Assembly: GCF_017948245.1 (NCBI RefSeq)
Contig: NZ_CP072866.1
Span: 372,001-436,000 of the forward strand
Origin: Rhizobium sp. NLR16a
GTDB lineage: Bacteria; Pseudomonadota; Alphaproteobacteria; Rhizobiales; Rhizobiaceae
Direction of reading: 5' to 3'
DNA length: 64,000 nt
A program made the position numbers and the translations under genes. A model generated the notes under the pieces. That model had not been told where the DNA came from and searched no databases. It saw nothing but the letters and a program-made list of their open reading frames with translations. Below are positions 1 through 11,021 of the stretch, one piece after another (positions within the stretch are counted from its first letter, which is position 1; each line of letters begins with the position of its first letter).

Positions 1-87
1 ATGGTGCCTGGGGTAATCCTCGCCATCGTGCTGCAGAGAGTAATCTACAAGGGCATCAGCGTCGGCTCCGGATTCGGCGGAAGATAA
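1..87 (+). CDS. C-terminal end of a probable ABC sugar permease (partial)
   Basis: Frame 1 is open from the left edge to a TAA at 85-87. The visible residues include VPGVILAIVLQRVIYKG, which resembles the last transmembrane helix and short cytoplasmic tail of MalG-type sugar ABC permeases. The ATG at position 1 is probably internal. A sugar-binding protein gene follows about 200 bases downstream, which fits a transport locus, but only 28 residues are visible so the family call is tentative. Confidence 0.4.
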   Translation: MVPGVILAIVLQRVIYKGISVGSGFGGR

Positions 88-102
88 CGTCAATGAAACA
101 AA

Positions 103-147
103 GACTTGAGGCATCAGTTCCGAATTTGCCGCAGCGCCTCTCAAGTC
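103..147. repeat. Inverted repeat in the leader before the binding-protein gene
   Basis: GACTTGAG at 103-110 is complementary to CTCAAGTC at 140-147, with a 29-base loop. No T-run follows, so it is not a clear terminator. It lies between the truncated upstream gene and the next start codon and could be a regulatory hairpin or a decayed terminator. The remaining bases up to 284 are AT-rich and hold no gene. Confidence 0.3.
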
Positions 148-284
148 CACGTGACCGGAGCCGAAGAAGGGGCTGCCGCCACGGCATCAAGTCCCCCGCC
201 GATACTTCCAGCTCCGGCGCGAAAAGTAAAATTTAACCAAAATTTGAAATAACGCGCTTCTATCCGAATTGCGCAGGGGAATTT

Positions 285-3375
<3,091 letters not shown>

Positions 3376-3401
3376 TGTCCTGCTGATGCAAACATCCAAC
3401 C

Positions 3402-3427
3402 GCTCCCGCCGGCAAGCCGGCGGGAGC
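3402..3427. terminator. GC-rich hairpin between convergent genes
   Basis: GCTCCCGCCGGC and GCCGGCGGGAGC form a perfect 12-bp stem around an AA centre. It lies between the chemoreceptor stop and the convergent monooxygenase gene. There is only a weak pyrimidine tract after it, so a bidirectional terminator is likely but not certain. Confidence 0.65.
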
Positions 3428-3471
3428 CGCGTCTACCTTCCTTCACGGGCCCGAATTCCTGGCTCTTTCGG

Positions 3472-3840
3472 CTAAGCCACGCAGATGCCTGGCACCGCAA
3501 CCTTCTGAAAGAGGTGCGGCGAGGCGATCGCCGAGGAGGGATAGGCCGAAATCTTGGCCCGGAACTCGGGATGGGTGAAGGCCTCGCGGAAATGTTCGTT
3601 CGATTCCCAGACGGCGTAATTGAGATAGGTCGGGTTCTCGCCCAATGCGCGATGCAGCTGGGTGGAGATGAAGCCCGGCTGCTTCTTCATGAAGGTTGCG
3701 TCGTCCTGCCAGTTTTCGAGGAATGCCTTTTCATCGGCCTTGTCGAGCGTGAACAGGTTGACGAGTACGACCGGGAACGCATCGATGCCGATTTGGCGCT
3801 CGATCGGGAAGGCAGGGTCCATCGGGCGAATGCGTGACAT
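3472..3840 (-). CDS. Antibiotic biosynthesis monooxygenase (ABM) domain protein
   Basis: This 122-residue single-domain protein has the ABM dimeric alpha/beta-barrel pattern: an initial beta strand (PVVLVNLFTL), WQDDATFMKKQPGFISTQLHR, then LNYAVWESNEHFREAF. The family includes cofactor-free quinol or polyketide monooxygenases and haem-degrading enzymes, so the exact reaction is open. The start at 3840 is chosen because GGAG lies seven bases upstream; in-frame ATGs further up lack a ribosome site. It is transcribed divergently from a MarR regulator, and the intergenic region is full of ATGTC/GACAT repeats. The gene is therefore probably repressed by that MarR protein and induced by a phenolic or quinone-like compound (inference). 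Confidence 0.8.
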   Translation of the reverse strand: MSRIRPMDPAFPIERQIGIDAFPVVLVNLFTLDKADEKAFLENWQDDATFMKKQPGFISTQLHRALGENPTYLNYAVWESNEHFREAFTHPEFRAKISAYPSSAIASPHLFQKVAVPGICVA

Positions 3841-3868
3841 GGTACACTCCATTCTGTATGGTTGCGTG

Positions 3869-3918
3869 ATGTCAATTCGACATAAACGAGACATATGATA
3901 TTGACATTATGATGTCAA
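3869..3918. promoter_or_regulatory. Probable MarR operator cluster (ATGTC/GACAT repeats)
   Basis: A perfect palindrome TTGACAT-TATG-ATGTCAA lies at 3901-3918 and a second, ATGTC-AATTC-GACAT, at 3869-3883. A third GACAT half-site is at 3890-3894. They fill the 97-base space between the divergent ABM and MarR genes. MarR dimers typically bind such 16-20 bp dyads between themselves and a divergent target, so these are probable autoregulatory operators. Confidence 0.7.
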
Positions 3919-3937
3919 ATATATTGCATGGTGACAA

Positions 3938-4414
3938 ATGGGTAAACCTGAGCGAGCAGCTGCTGGATCCGCATTGACCATTCTCATTCTCGACCTGTTC
4001 CGGCTGAACAACCGTATGCTGACGTCGGGCGACAGGCTGGTTGCCGGCCTTGGGCTGACGAGTGCGCGCTGGCAGGTTCTCGGCACGGTCGGCGCGTCGG
4101 CGCGCCCTCAGCCGGTCGCTTGGCTCGCGCGTGACATGGGCGCGAACCGCCAGAATGTGCAGCGCATCGTCAACGATCTGGAGAAGGAGGGCCTTGTCGC
4201 CTTCGCGGCCAATCCGCATCACCGGCGCGCCCAACTCGTGGTGCTGACGGAGAAGGGCCGCGAGACCTTCAACGCCGCTATGCGCCTCCAGGCCCCATGG
4301 GCAAGCGGCCTCGCGGAGGGCCTCGAAATCACCGACATCGAAATCACCCATCGGGTCATGAAGGCGCTTCTCCAGAAGCTGGAAGGAAGCGAAGGCGGCG
4401 AGGAGCCGGGTTGA
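3938..4414 (+). CDS. MarR-family transcriptional regulator
   Basis: This 158-residue protein has the MarR winged-helix layout: an N-terminal dimerisation helix, then LTSARWQVLGTV, VAWLARDMGANRQNVQRIVNDLEKEGLVAF (recognition helix) and a basic wing with NPHHRRAQLVVLTEKGRETF. These proteins act as dimers that repress a neighbouring operon and let go on binding a small phenolic or antibiotic-like ligand or on oxidation. The divergent ABM-domain gene and the dyad repeats between them make a simple self-contained regulator-target pair. The ribosome site before the ATG at 3938 is weak; a GTG at 3931 is an alternative. Confidence 0.9.
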   Translation: MGKPERAAAGSALTILILDLFRLNNRMLTSGDRLVAGLGLTSARWQVLGTVGASARPQPVAWLARDMGANRQNVQRIVNDLEKEGLVAFAANPHHRRAQLVVLTEKGRETFNAAMRLQAPWASGLAEGLEITDIEITHRVMKALLQKLEGSEGGEEPG

Positions 4415-4548
4415 CGGCAGTTGAAATAACGCTGCCGCCGATCCTCGGAAACGGATCTGTGAGAAAGGGGCCAAAAACGATCAGCCACGGCCCGCTGCGA
4501 GGCCGTGGCTGATGCAGCGCGCAATCTGTGGGAGACAGGCGCGGCCGA

Positions 4549-5835
4549 TTACTTGTTGGCGGCAAGCGCTCCGTTGATCTTGTCGACGTCGGCGCTCATG
4601 GCCTTGAAGGTGTCGTCGAGGGAAAGCTCGCCGACGATCAGCTGGCTCATCCGCTGGACGATAAGCTGATAAATGGCCCCGGATCCCTTGAGGCGTTCCA
4701 GGTCGCGGGCGGCCTGCGGCGCACTGTCGCGGGCCGCAAGGAAGACGGCCATGGCTTCCTTAGCGTTCTTGCTCTCGAGCTTGTATTGCGGATCCTTGAT
4801 GTCGGCGCCGGTCAGGATGACGTAATTTTCGGCGATTTCACGCTGGATCTTTTCAGAGCCGAGGAACTCGATGAACGCGGCCACGGCTTCGGGATATTTG
4901 GTGCGCTTGAAGCCGACGATCGCGGTGCCGCCCGGCATTGCATAGCAGCCGGCATCGCCGCACGGCGCGCTGATCGCCGTCCAGTCGAAAGCGTCGGCGA
5001 TCTTCTTCTGGAACGGATTGACCATCCAGTTGCCAGCAAGATAGGTCACGACATTGCCGTTGACGAACTCGTCACCCATGTTCTTGTACTGGGTTCCGCC
5101 GGCCGCACCCCACATTTCCTTGGGGAATGAGCCGTCCTTCGTCCAGTTGTAGAGGTCGGTGATGTAGCGCTTGGCAGCATCGTCGGGGAACGAGAACTTG
5201 CCGTCCTTGACGTAGTTCGAGCCGTAGGAGAAGGCAGCGCCCGAGAAGCGATGGCCCGAGCGGTCCATCGTGAAGGGGATCTGCGCACCCGTGGCCTTGG
5301 CGACGCGCGCGGAGGCTTCGACAATGTCCCTCAGTGTAGCGGTCGGCTGGGGAAGCGGTTCCTTGGCCTGCTCGAAGAGCGTCTTGTTGACGAAGGGCAG
5401 GTTGAAGGTCTGTGACGCAACATAGCCGTTGATCGAGTTCGGATCGTTGACGCCGGGGAAGCGAAGCGTGTTCAGGCTGTCGCCGTGCAGCTTGGCGAAG
5501 CCATCCGGATCCTTCATCAGCGGGCGCATGTCGAGGTAATAGGGCGCCAGCTGCCAATCGGTGATCTTGGCGATGTCGGGACCCTCGCCGACGGCAAGTT
5601 GTACCGGCAACTGCTTGGCGACCGCATCATAGCCCGATGAGACGAAGTTGACCTTGATGTCGGGATGCGCCGTTTCGAATTCCTTGCTCAGGGCTTCCAT
5701 CCGCTCGACGTAAGCCTGATCGTCGTCGGTGAATAAGAAGGTGATCGTCTTGGTTTCCGCCATGGCAGTGCTGGACCAAGCGAGGGAAACAGTCGTCAAC
5801 GCCAGTGCGAAAGCCCCTGATAGATAGTTTTTCAT
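4549..5835 (-). CDS. Sugar ABC transporter substrate-binding protein, pectin-oligomer locus
   Basis: This 428-residue family 1 extracellular solute-binding protein has a signal peptide of about 26 residues ending AMA. The mature protein has the class typical of oligosaccharide binders: TFLFTDDDQAYVERMEALSKEF, VGEGPDIAKITDW and late MPGGTAIVGFKRTKYPEA. Two ATGs lie six bases apart. The one at 5835 is chosen because it has six bases between it and the GGGAGG ribosome site, whereas the ATG at 5841 directly abuts it. The gene is divergent from the operon carrying the matching ATPase and two permeases plus GH105 and GH28-like enzymes, so the ligand is probably an oligogalacturonide or related pectin fragment. 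A 16-bp palindrome lies just upstream of its ribosome site, so repression by a LacI-type protein is likely. Confidence 0.88.
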   Translation of the reverse strand: MKNYLSGAFALALTTVSLAWSSTAMAETKTITFLFTDDDQAYVERMEALSKEFETAHPDIKVNFVSSGYDAVAKQLPVQLAVGEGPDIAKITDWQLAPYYLDMRPLMKDPDGFAKLHGDSLNTLRFPGVNDPNSINGYVASQTFNLPFVNKTLFEQAKEPLPQPTATLRDIVEASARVAKATGAQIPFTMDRSGHRFSGAAFSYGSNYVKDGKFSFPDDAAKRYITDLYNWTKDGSFPKEMWGAAGGTQYKNMGDEFVNGNVVTYLAGNWMVNPFQKKIADAFDWTAISAPCGDAGCYAMPGGTAIVGFKRTKYPEAVAAFIEFLGSEKIQREIAENYVILTGADIKDPQYKLESKNAKEAMAVFLAARDSAPQAARDLERLKGSGAIYQLIVQRMSQLIVGELSLDDTFKAMSADVDKINGALAANK

Positions 5836-5847
5836 TTTCATCCTCCC

Positions 5848-5863
5848 ATGAAAACATTTTCAT
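5848..5863. promoter_or_regulatory. LacI-type operator palindrome 1
   Basis: ATGAAAACATTTTCAT is a palindrome with a CA centre. It abuts the ribosome site of the binding-protein gene and matches all but one base of a second palindrome at 5988-6003. The TGAAA...TTTCA pattern is typical of LacI-family operators. Confidence 0.7.
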
Positions 5864-5894
5864 CAATCGCGGCCTTGGCCATCGATAAGTCAAT

Positions 5895-5922
5895 TTCATA
5901 TACTTGACATTCATCTCGTCAA
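5895..5922 (-). promoter_or_regulatory. Sigma-70-like promoter for the binding-protein gene
   Basis: On the minus strand TTGACG (5917-5922) and TATGAA (5895-5900) are separated by 16 bases. The operator at 5848-5863 would lie about 30-50 bases downstream of this box, in the transcribed leader, which suits road-block repression. Confidence 0.45.
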
Positions 5923-5987
5923 GCTATTTCCTGCAGCAATAGCGGCGTTCTTGAGCAATTTTCAAAAATCACGCACCAAATAACCTG

Positions 5988-6003
5988 ATGAAAATATTTT
6001 CAT
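5988..6003. promoter_or_regulatory. LacI-type operator palindrome 2
   Basis: ATGAAAATATTTTCAT is a perfect 16-bp palindrome just before the ribosome site of the pectin-operon lead gene. It pairs with the site at 5848-5863, 140 bases away, across the divergent promoter region. Confidence 0.75.
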
Positions 6004-6025
6004 TGGATTGCGGAGGAGGCGATCT

Positions 6026-8548
6026 GTGAAAACGGAAAGCATCAAGCAGCCGGACGACATGGCGCCAGCCTATGGCGTGGGCCAGAGGCAGACGATAACA
6101 GCGTGGGCCGTGTCCGCCCTCATCGCGCGCTATTTTCCCGGCGAGCCCGCGCCCGCCGAAGACCGCGTCAACTATCGTTTCATCAACGGTTTTGTCGATG
6201 TCGGCGACCTGCCGTGCCGCAAGGCCTTCTGGTCCACCATGGTCGGCCGCGAGCTTATGCCCGACACATCCTGGCAGACCGAGAGCCTCAATCTTCCCGG
6301 CTCCAACCGCCGCGTCGAATTCACCAGCTTCTGGCATGTGCCGACGCATGTCAGGAAATGGCTGAAGGGCACCTTCAGGACGGAGGCGCCCCGCACGCTC
6401 AATCTCGCGCTCAAGACCTGCGGCGGCGTTCGCATATGGGTCAACGGGCAGGAGGCGGTGCGCTTCGAACCTTTCAAGCGTAACATCGAGAGCGCAACCG
6501 AGATAAGGCTGCAGCTCGAGGCGGGCGACAACGAGGTTCTCGTCCATACCGAAGATCTTGCCGAGCGCGACACGACTTGGTTCTTCGAGCTCGAAATGCT
6601 GGACGAGGAGCCGCTCTGCGTGCTGCTGCCAGTATCGCTGGATCAGGACGAGGTGCGGGAGCTGGAAGCGCTTTCGCGCGGCGTGCGCCCGGCCCGCGAC
6701 GTCTTCGTCAAAGAGCCGCTGGAGATCATCTTCGATACGGCGCCCGAGCGCGACCTGCCGGTGGAGCTCAAGGTGGTCGGCCATGGTCACGAGCGGCCGG
6801 TTCTCGCCCATGCGAAGCTGACCCTGCACGCCGGCCAGAACCGGCTGACGGCCGACGATGTCTGCGCCATTGCCGACGGTTATCACGGCATCCATATGAC
6901 GATCGGCTCCGGGACGGGCTCGGTCACCCGCGTCATCGATGCCGCCTTCATGAGCAGCATCTCGCCATCGCCGGCAGAGGCATCGCTTGCCGCCCGCAAG
7001 CGGCAGGCGCTGGAATACAGCGCCCGCTTCGGCGTCAACCGCGCCGGCCGCCTGATCGCCATGATGGAAACCGGCTACGGCGACCAGGAAAGCTTCGACC
7101 GCATCGTCGATGCGACGCTCGCCTCCATCGATCAGCGTGAGGATTGCTCGGATTTCATCATGGTGCCGCTCCTGTGGCTGCTTGGCGCCTATGGCGACCG
7201 GATGCCCAAGACCACGGTCGAGCGCATCCGCCATTCCGTTCTCTCCTACCGCTACTGGGTCGACGAGCCGGGCAACGACGCGATGTGGTTCTGGAGCGAG
7301 AACCATGTGCTCTGCTTCCATACCAGCCAGCTTCTGGCCGGACTTCTCCTGCCCGACGAAATGTTCTCGGCCTCGGGGCGCACGGGCCGTCAGCAGGCGG
7401 CGCTCGCCACCGAGCGCCTCGGGCGCTGGTTCGACAGCGTCGAAGCGCATGGCCTGGCGGAGTGGAACTCGGCCGCCTATTACCCGATCGATTTCATCGG
7501 CCTGCTGGCACTGGAGCGCTGGGCGGAGAGCGGGATCGCCGGCCGCGCTCGCGGCCAGATCGATCTCATCTTCCGCATGATCGCCCTTCATACGCTTGCC
7601 GGCGTTCCGGCGGGGTCGCAGGGGCGCGCCTATGACAAGGAACTGCGCGCCGGCCCGCTGACCGAGCTTGCGCCCTTCGCCCAGGTCGCCTTCGGCACGG
7701 GCTGGCTCAACAACGGCGTCGCGGCGCTGACCATGTTCTGCGCCGGCGATTATGAGCCTCCGGCCGATCTCGCCGAGCTTGCTTCGCTTTCGCGGGGAAG
7801 AAGCGTCGAGGCGCGTTACAGCCAGGGCCTGGAGAGCGGCAAGCTCGTGCTCTTCAAGAACGAGGCCGCACAGCTTTCGACTGTCGTCGATCACAAGACC
7901 GGCCGGAAGGGGCATCAGCAGCACGTTCTCGATATCCGGCTCGCCGGCCATCCGATGGCGAGGCTCTGGGTCAACCATCCCGGCGAAGACGACCCGTGGG
8001 GCAACCAACGACCGTCCTATTGGGCCGGCAACGGCATCCTGCCGCGTGTCGCCCAGCATCGCGACGTCGCCCTTTTGATCGAGGACACGGGTGATGCGCG
8101 GCATGCCTGGACGCACGCCTATATCGGCCGCGACGGTCTCGACGATCTGATCGTCGAGGACAAATGGCTGATCGCCCGGTCGGGCAGGGGATTTGCCGCC
8201 CTCTGGGCCTCGAACGGCCTGGAGCTGATCACCGACGGGTCGACCGCGGGCCGCGAGGCGCGCTCGCATGGATCGCTCTGCGGCTGGGCGGCCATCGTCG
8301 CATCCGGCAATGACGATGCTTTCAAGGGCTTCATCGAGCGCCTGTGCCAGACGGCGGTGTCCTTCGATCCGACCCTTCGGCGTCTTTCCCTGACGCCGCC
8401 GTGCGGTCCGGCGATCGCTCTATCCTATGCGGAGGGTTTTTCGATCGCCGGTCAGCCCCGGGCGTTCACGCATGATCAGCCGCACCCGATCCTCACCCAC
8501 GACAGCGCCGCTTGCCAAGCCGGCGCTGACGGGCCGTTCTACTGCTAA
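6026..8548 (+). CDS. Uncharacterised 840-aa protein leading the pectin-oligomer operon
   Basis: I do not recognise a named family. The start is the GTG at 6026 because GGAGGAGG lies six bases upstream; an earlier in-frame TTG at 6008 would place this site inside the gene. There is no signal peptide or membrane segment, so it should be cytoplasmic. Residues of about 30-330 look beta-rich and include VRIWVNGQEAVRF, reminiscent of carbohydrate-binding jelly rolls. About 340-650 is helical with many aromatics and MWFWSENHVLCFHTSQLLAG, resembling the alpha/alpha toroid of polysaccharide lyases or heparinase II/III-like enzymes. The C-terminal 200 residues look beta-rich again (HVLDIRLAGHPMARLWVNHPGE). 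It is followed by GH105 and GH28-like genes and a transporter, so a glycoside hydrolase or lyase acting on imported pectin oligomers is likely. Catalytic residues are unknown. Confidence 0.75.
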   Translation: MKTESIKQPDDMAPAYGVGQRQTITAWAVSALIARYFPGEPAPAEDRVNYRFINGFVDVGDLPCRKAFWSTMVGRELMPDTSWQTESLNLPGSNRRVEFTSFWHVPTHVRKWLKGTFRTEAPRTLNLALKTCGGVRIWVNGQEAVRFEPFKRNIESATEIRLQLEAGDNEVLVHTEDLAERDTTWFFELEMLDEEPLCVLLPVSLDQDEVRELEALSRGVRPARDVFVKEPLEIIFDTAPERDLPVELKVVGHGHERPVLAHAKLTLHAGQNRLTADDVCAIADGYHGIHMTIGSGTGSVTRVIDAAFMSSISPSPAEASLAARKRQALEYSARFGVNRAGRLIAMMETGYGDQESFDRIVDATLASIDQREDCSDFIMVPLLWLLGAYGDRMPKTTVERIRHSVLSYRYWVDEPGNDAMWFWSENHVLCFHTSQLLAGLLLPDEMFSASGRTGRQQAALATERLGRWFDSVEAHGLAEWNSAAYYPIDFIGLLALERWAESGIAGRARGQIDLIFRMIALHTLAGVPAGSQGRAYDKELRAGPLTELAPFAQVAFGTGWLNNGVAALTMFCAGDYEPPADLAELASLSRGRSVEARYSQGLESGKLVLFKNEAAQLSTVVDHKTGRKGHQQHVLDIRLAGHPMARLWVNHPGEDDPWGNQRPSYWAGNGILPRVAQHRDVALLIEDTGDARHAWTHAYIGRDGLDDLIVEDKWLIARSGRGFAALWASNGLELITDGSTAGREARSHGSLCGWAAIVASGNDDAFKGFIERLCQTAVSFDPTLRRLSLTPPCGPAIALSYAEGFSIAGQPRAFTHDQPHPILTHDSAACQAGADGPFYC

Positions 8549-8565
8549 AACATAGGTTCTTCAGC

Positions 8566-9660
8566 ATGAACACAGCATCTGTCGACAACGCCGCCCTCCT
8601 GACGACGATCGATCGCGTGGCGACGGCTTTCAGCCGGCTCCGGGGCATCAAGGAAGGTCTCGTGACGGACGATGCCGCCTCCGGCATCCAGTTCGACGAA
8701 TGGGATTGGGAAGTCGGCGTTGGCCTTTATGGATTTCTGCGCCGCGCGATTTCCGCCAATGACCATAAGGCGCTGGAGGAGCTCGTCGCCTGGTACAGCG
8801 CACAGATCGAACGGGGCCTTCCGCCGCGCCAGATCAACAGCACGGCGCCGATGCTGCCGCTCGCAATCCTCGTTGAGCATGTCGACCGCCCCGATTTCCG
8901 CGCCCTCGTCGAGGACTGGGCCGACTGGCTGATCATGGAATTGCCGAAGACCGAGGAGGGCGGCTTCCAGCACGTCGTCAAGGAACGCCTCAACGACGGC
9001 GAATTGTGGGACGACACGCTGTTCATGGCCTGCCTCTTCCTCGCGCGCGCCGGCGTGCTCTGCGAGCGCAACGACTGGGTCGACGAGGCCGTCTATCAGT
9101 TCGTCATCCACACCCGCTATCTCTCCGATCCCGTGACCGGGCTCTGGTATCACGGCTGGACCTTCAACGGCCGGCACAACTTCGCCAGTGCCTTCTGGGC
9201 GCGCGGCAACGCCTGGATCACTGTTGCCATTCCCGAGCTCTTCGATCTCGTGCCGACGCTCGGCGAGAAGGATCGGCGTTACCTCTCGAACGTCCTCGTC
9301 AGCCAAGTGCGCTCCCTGAAAGTCTATCAGCGGCCGGACGGCATGTTCACGACGCTTCTGGATGATCCGTCCTCGCCGATCGAAACCTCGGCCACGGCAG
9401 GCATCGCCTATGGCATATTGCGCGCCATCGATGCCGGCATTCTCGACGAGAGCGACAGGGTTCATGCGGAGCGCGCGCTCAAGGCCGTGATGGCGCAGAT
9501 CGACGACGAGGGCGTCGTCCACGGCGTTTCCGATGGCACGCCGATGGGCCATGACCTCGATTTCTACCGGCGCATCCCGAACCTGCCGACGCCTTACGGC
9601 CAGGCGCTGACCATGCTGCTGCTGACCGAAGTCCTGATCGAAGGCGGCCGCCGCCAATGA
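8566..9660 (+). CDS. GH105/GH88-type unsaturated glucuronyl or rhamnogalacturonyl hydrolase
   Basis: This 364-residue protein has the YteR/YesR pattern of six-hairpin alpha/alpha-barrel enzymes. These use the double bond left by pectate or rhamnogalacturonan lyases and release the unsaturated uronic acid by hydration. Family landmarks are GELWDDTLFMACLFLARAG, with the candidate catalytic Asp pair near residues 149-150, then LWYHGWTFNGRHNFASAFWARGNAW and later ETSATAGIAYGILRAI. No signal peptide is present, so it acts in the cytoplasm on imported oligomers. It lies 17 bases after the 840-aa gene and overlaps the GH28-like gene by four bases, so all belong to one operon. The product would feed the 5-keto-4-deoxyuronate pathway, whose enzymes are not in this window. 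Confidence 0.88.
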   Translation: MNTASVDNAALLTTIDRVATAFSRLRGIKEGLVTDDAASGIQFDEWDWEVGVGLYGFLRRAISANDHKALEELVAWYSAQIERGLPPRQINSTAPMLPLAILVEHVDRPDFRALVEDWADWLIMELPKTEEGGFQHVVKERLNDGELWDDTLFMACLFLARAGVLCERNDWVDEAVYQFVIHTRYLSDPVTGLWYHGWTFNGRHNFASAFWARGNAWITVAIPELFDLVPTLGEKDRRYLSNVLVSQVRSLKVYQRPDGMFTTLLDDPSSPIETSATAGIAYGILRAIDAGILDESDRVHAERALKAVMAQIDDEGVVHGVSDGTPMGHDLDFYRRIPNLPTPYGQALTMLLLTEVLIEGGRRQ

Positions 9661-11021
9661 GCGCCACCTCCCTCGTCGCGATCGAGGCGCTCGACGGCGA
9701 CAATACCGACGGTCTGCAAGCGGAGATCGACCGTCTTTCGGCGTCCGGCGGCGGACGCCTGGAACTCCTGGCGGGCATCCACCTCTGCCGGGGGCTCCGG
9801 CTGCGCTCCGGCGTCGATCTGCATCTTGCCGCCGGGGCGATCCTGCGTCCGGTTCCCGATTATGCCGCGTACGCGCATACGACGGTTTCGGTGATCGCCG
9901 AGAAATCGGATCGCGGCATGATCGTCGCCAAGGATGCGCAGCGGATCAGCCTGACGGGGAAAGGGCGCATCGAAGCCGGCTGCGAGAGCTTCATCATTGG
10001 CGACGATGAGACTGTGGGAACCTTCATCCCCGCCGAATTCCGCCCCCGCGTCGTCGTCTTCGAAGGCTGCGACGACGTGGAGATCAGTTCCATTCATGTC
10101 AGCCGCTCGCCGATGTGGACACTGCATTTCGTCGACTGCACCGATGTCGTCGTCCGCGACGTCACCATCGAGAACGACCGCCGCCTTCCCAATACGGATG
10201 GCATCGTGCTCGATGCCTGCCGCGGCGCCGTCATCGAGGATTGCAACATCTCGACCGCCGACGACGGCATCTGCCTGAAAACCAGCATCGGTCCTCAAGG
10301 CGTCGCCATCGGCCGGTGCGAGAACATTCTCGTGCGCCGCTGCTCCGTTCAGAGCCTAAGCTGCGCGCTGAAGATCGGCACGGAAACACATGGCGACGTC
10401 AGCAATGTCCTGTTCGAGGATTGCAGCGTCTCGGCTTCCAGCCGGGCGCTCGGCATATTCTCGCGCGACGGCGGCCGGATCTCGAATGTGAGGTTTTCCA
10501 GAATTTCGGTAGAGTGCCGCGAAACGCCGGATGGTTTCTGGGGTTCGGGGGAGGCGCTGACCGTCAATGTCGTCGATCGCATCGCCGAACGCCCTGCGGG
10601 CGCCATCGAAAATCTGATCGTCGAGGATGTGACCGGGCGGATGGAAGGCGCGATCACCATCATTGCGGCGGTGCCGTCAGGCATCCGGAACGTGTCGCTG
10701 GCCCGTATCACCGTCGATCAGCAGCCGGGGCAGCTTGGCACCGGGCGGACCTACGATCTGCGCCCGACGAATGCCGACCTCGCGCCGAAGACGGGTGGCG
10801 GCGGGCGTGCCAATGCCTGGACCCGAGGTTCGGACGGACGGGTGATCGGCCTGCAGGAGTATCCCGGCGGAATGCCGGCCGTCTACGTGGCCGATGTCGC
10901 CGGGATATTGATGAACGAGGTGCGGATTACGAGGCCTGCACCGCTGCCGCAAGGCTGGAACGCAATCGACGTCGTCATGGAAACGGCGGCATCTGATGGG
11001 AGTGGGGCATGGCAGAACTGA
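9657..11021 (+). CDS. GH28-like right-handed beta-helix protein (polygalacturonase family)
   Basis: This 454-residue protein has the repeated beta-helix turns of pectin-degrading GH28 enzymes. Recognisable are NTDGIVLDACRG (N179-T-D181) and STADDGICLKT (D202-D203), which correspond to the conserved NTD and DD motifs. The classical GHG and RIK motifs are not seen in standard form: the equivalent positions read SCALKIGTETHGD and GIFSRDGG. The exact substrate or reaction may therefore differ from that of simple polygalacturonases, and a rhamnogalacturonan or exo-acting type is possible. There is no signal peptide, unlike secreted plant-pathogen enzymes, so it should work inside the cell. Its ATGA overlap with the GH105 gene and its 13-base overlap with the ABC ATPase indicate translational coupling. 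Confidence 0.85.
   Translation: MSATSLVAIEALDGDNTDGLQAEIDRLSASGGGRLELLAGIHLCRGLRLRSGVDLHLAAGAILRPVPDYAAYAHTTVSVIAEKSDRGMIVAKDAQRISLTGKGRIEAGCESFIIGDDETVGTFIPAEFRPRVVVFEGCDDVEISSIHVSRSPMWTLHFVDCTDVVVRDVTIENDRRLPNTDGIVLDACRGAVIEDCNISTADDGICLKTSIGPQGVAIGRCENILVRRCSVQSLSCALKIGTETHGDVSNVLFEDCSVSASSRALGIFSRDGGRISNVRFSRISVECRETPDGFWGSGEALTVNVVDRIAERPAGAIENLIVEDVTGRMEGAITIIAAVPSGIRNVSLARITVDQQPGQLGTGRTYDLRPTNADLAPKTGGGGRANAWTRGSDGRVIGLQEYPGGMPAVYVADVAGILMNEVRITRPAPLPQGWNAIDVVMETAASDGSGAWQN

Noticed and set aside
5969..8269. 766-codon open frame on the minus strand
   Set aside because: It lies opposite the 840-aa gene, shows no domain pattern and results from high GC content; the plus-strand gene has ribosome site, operator and operon context.
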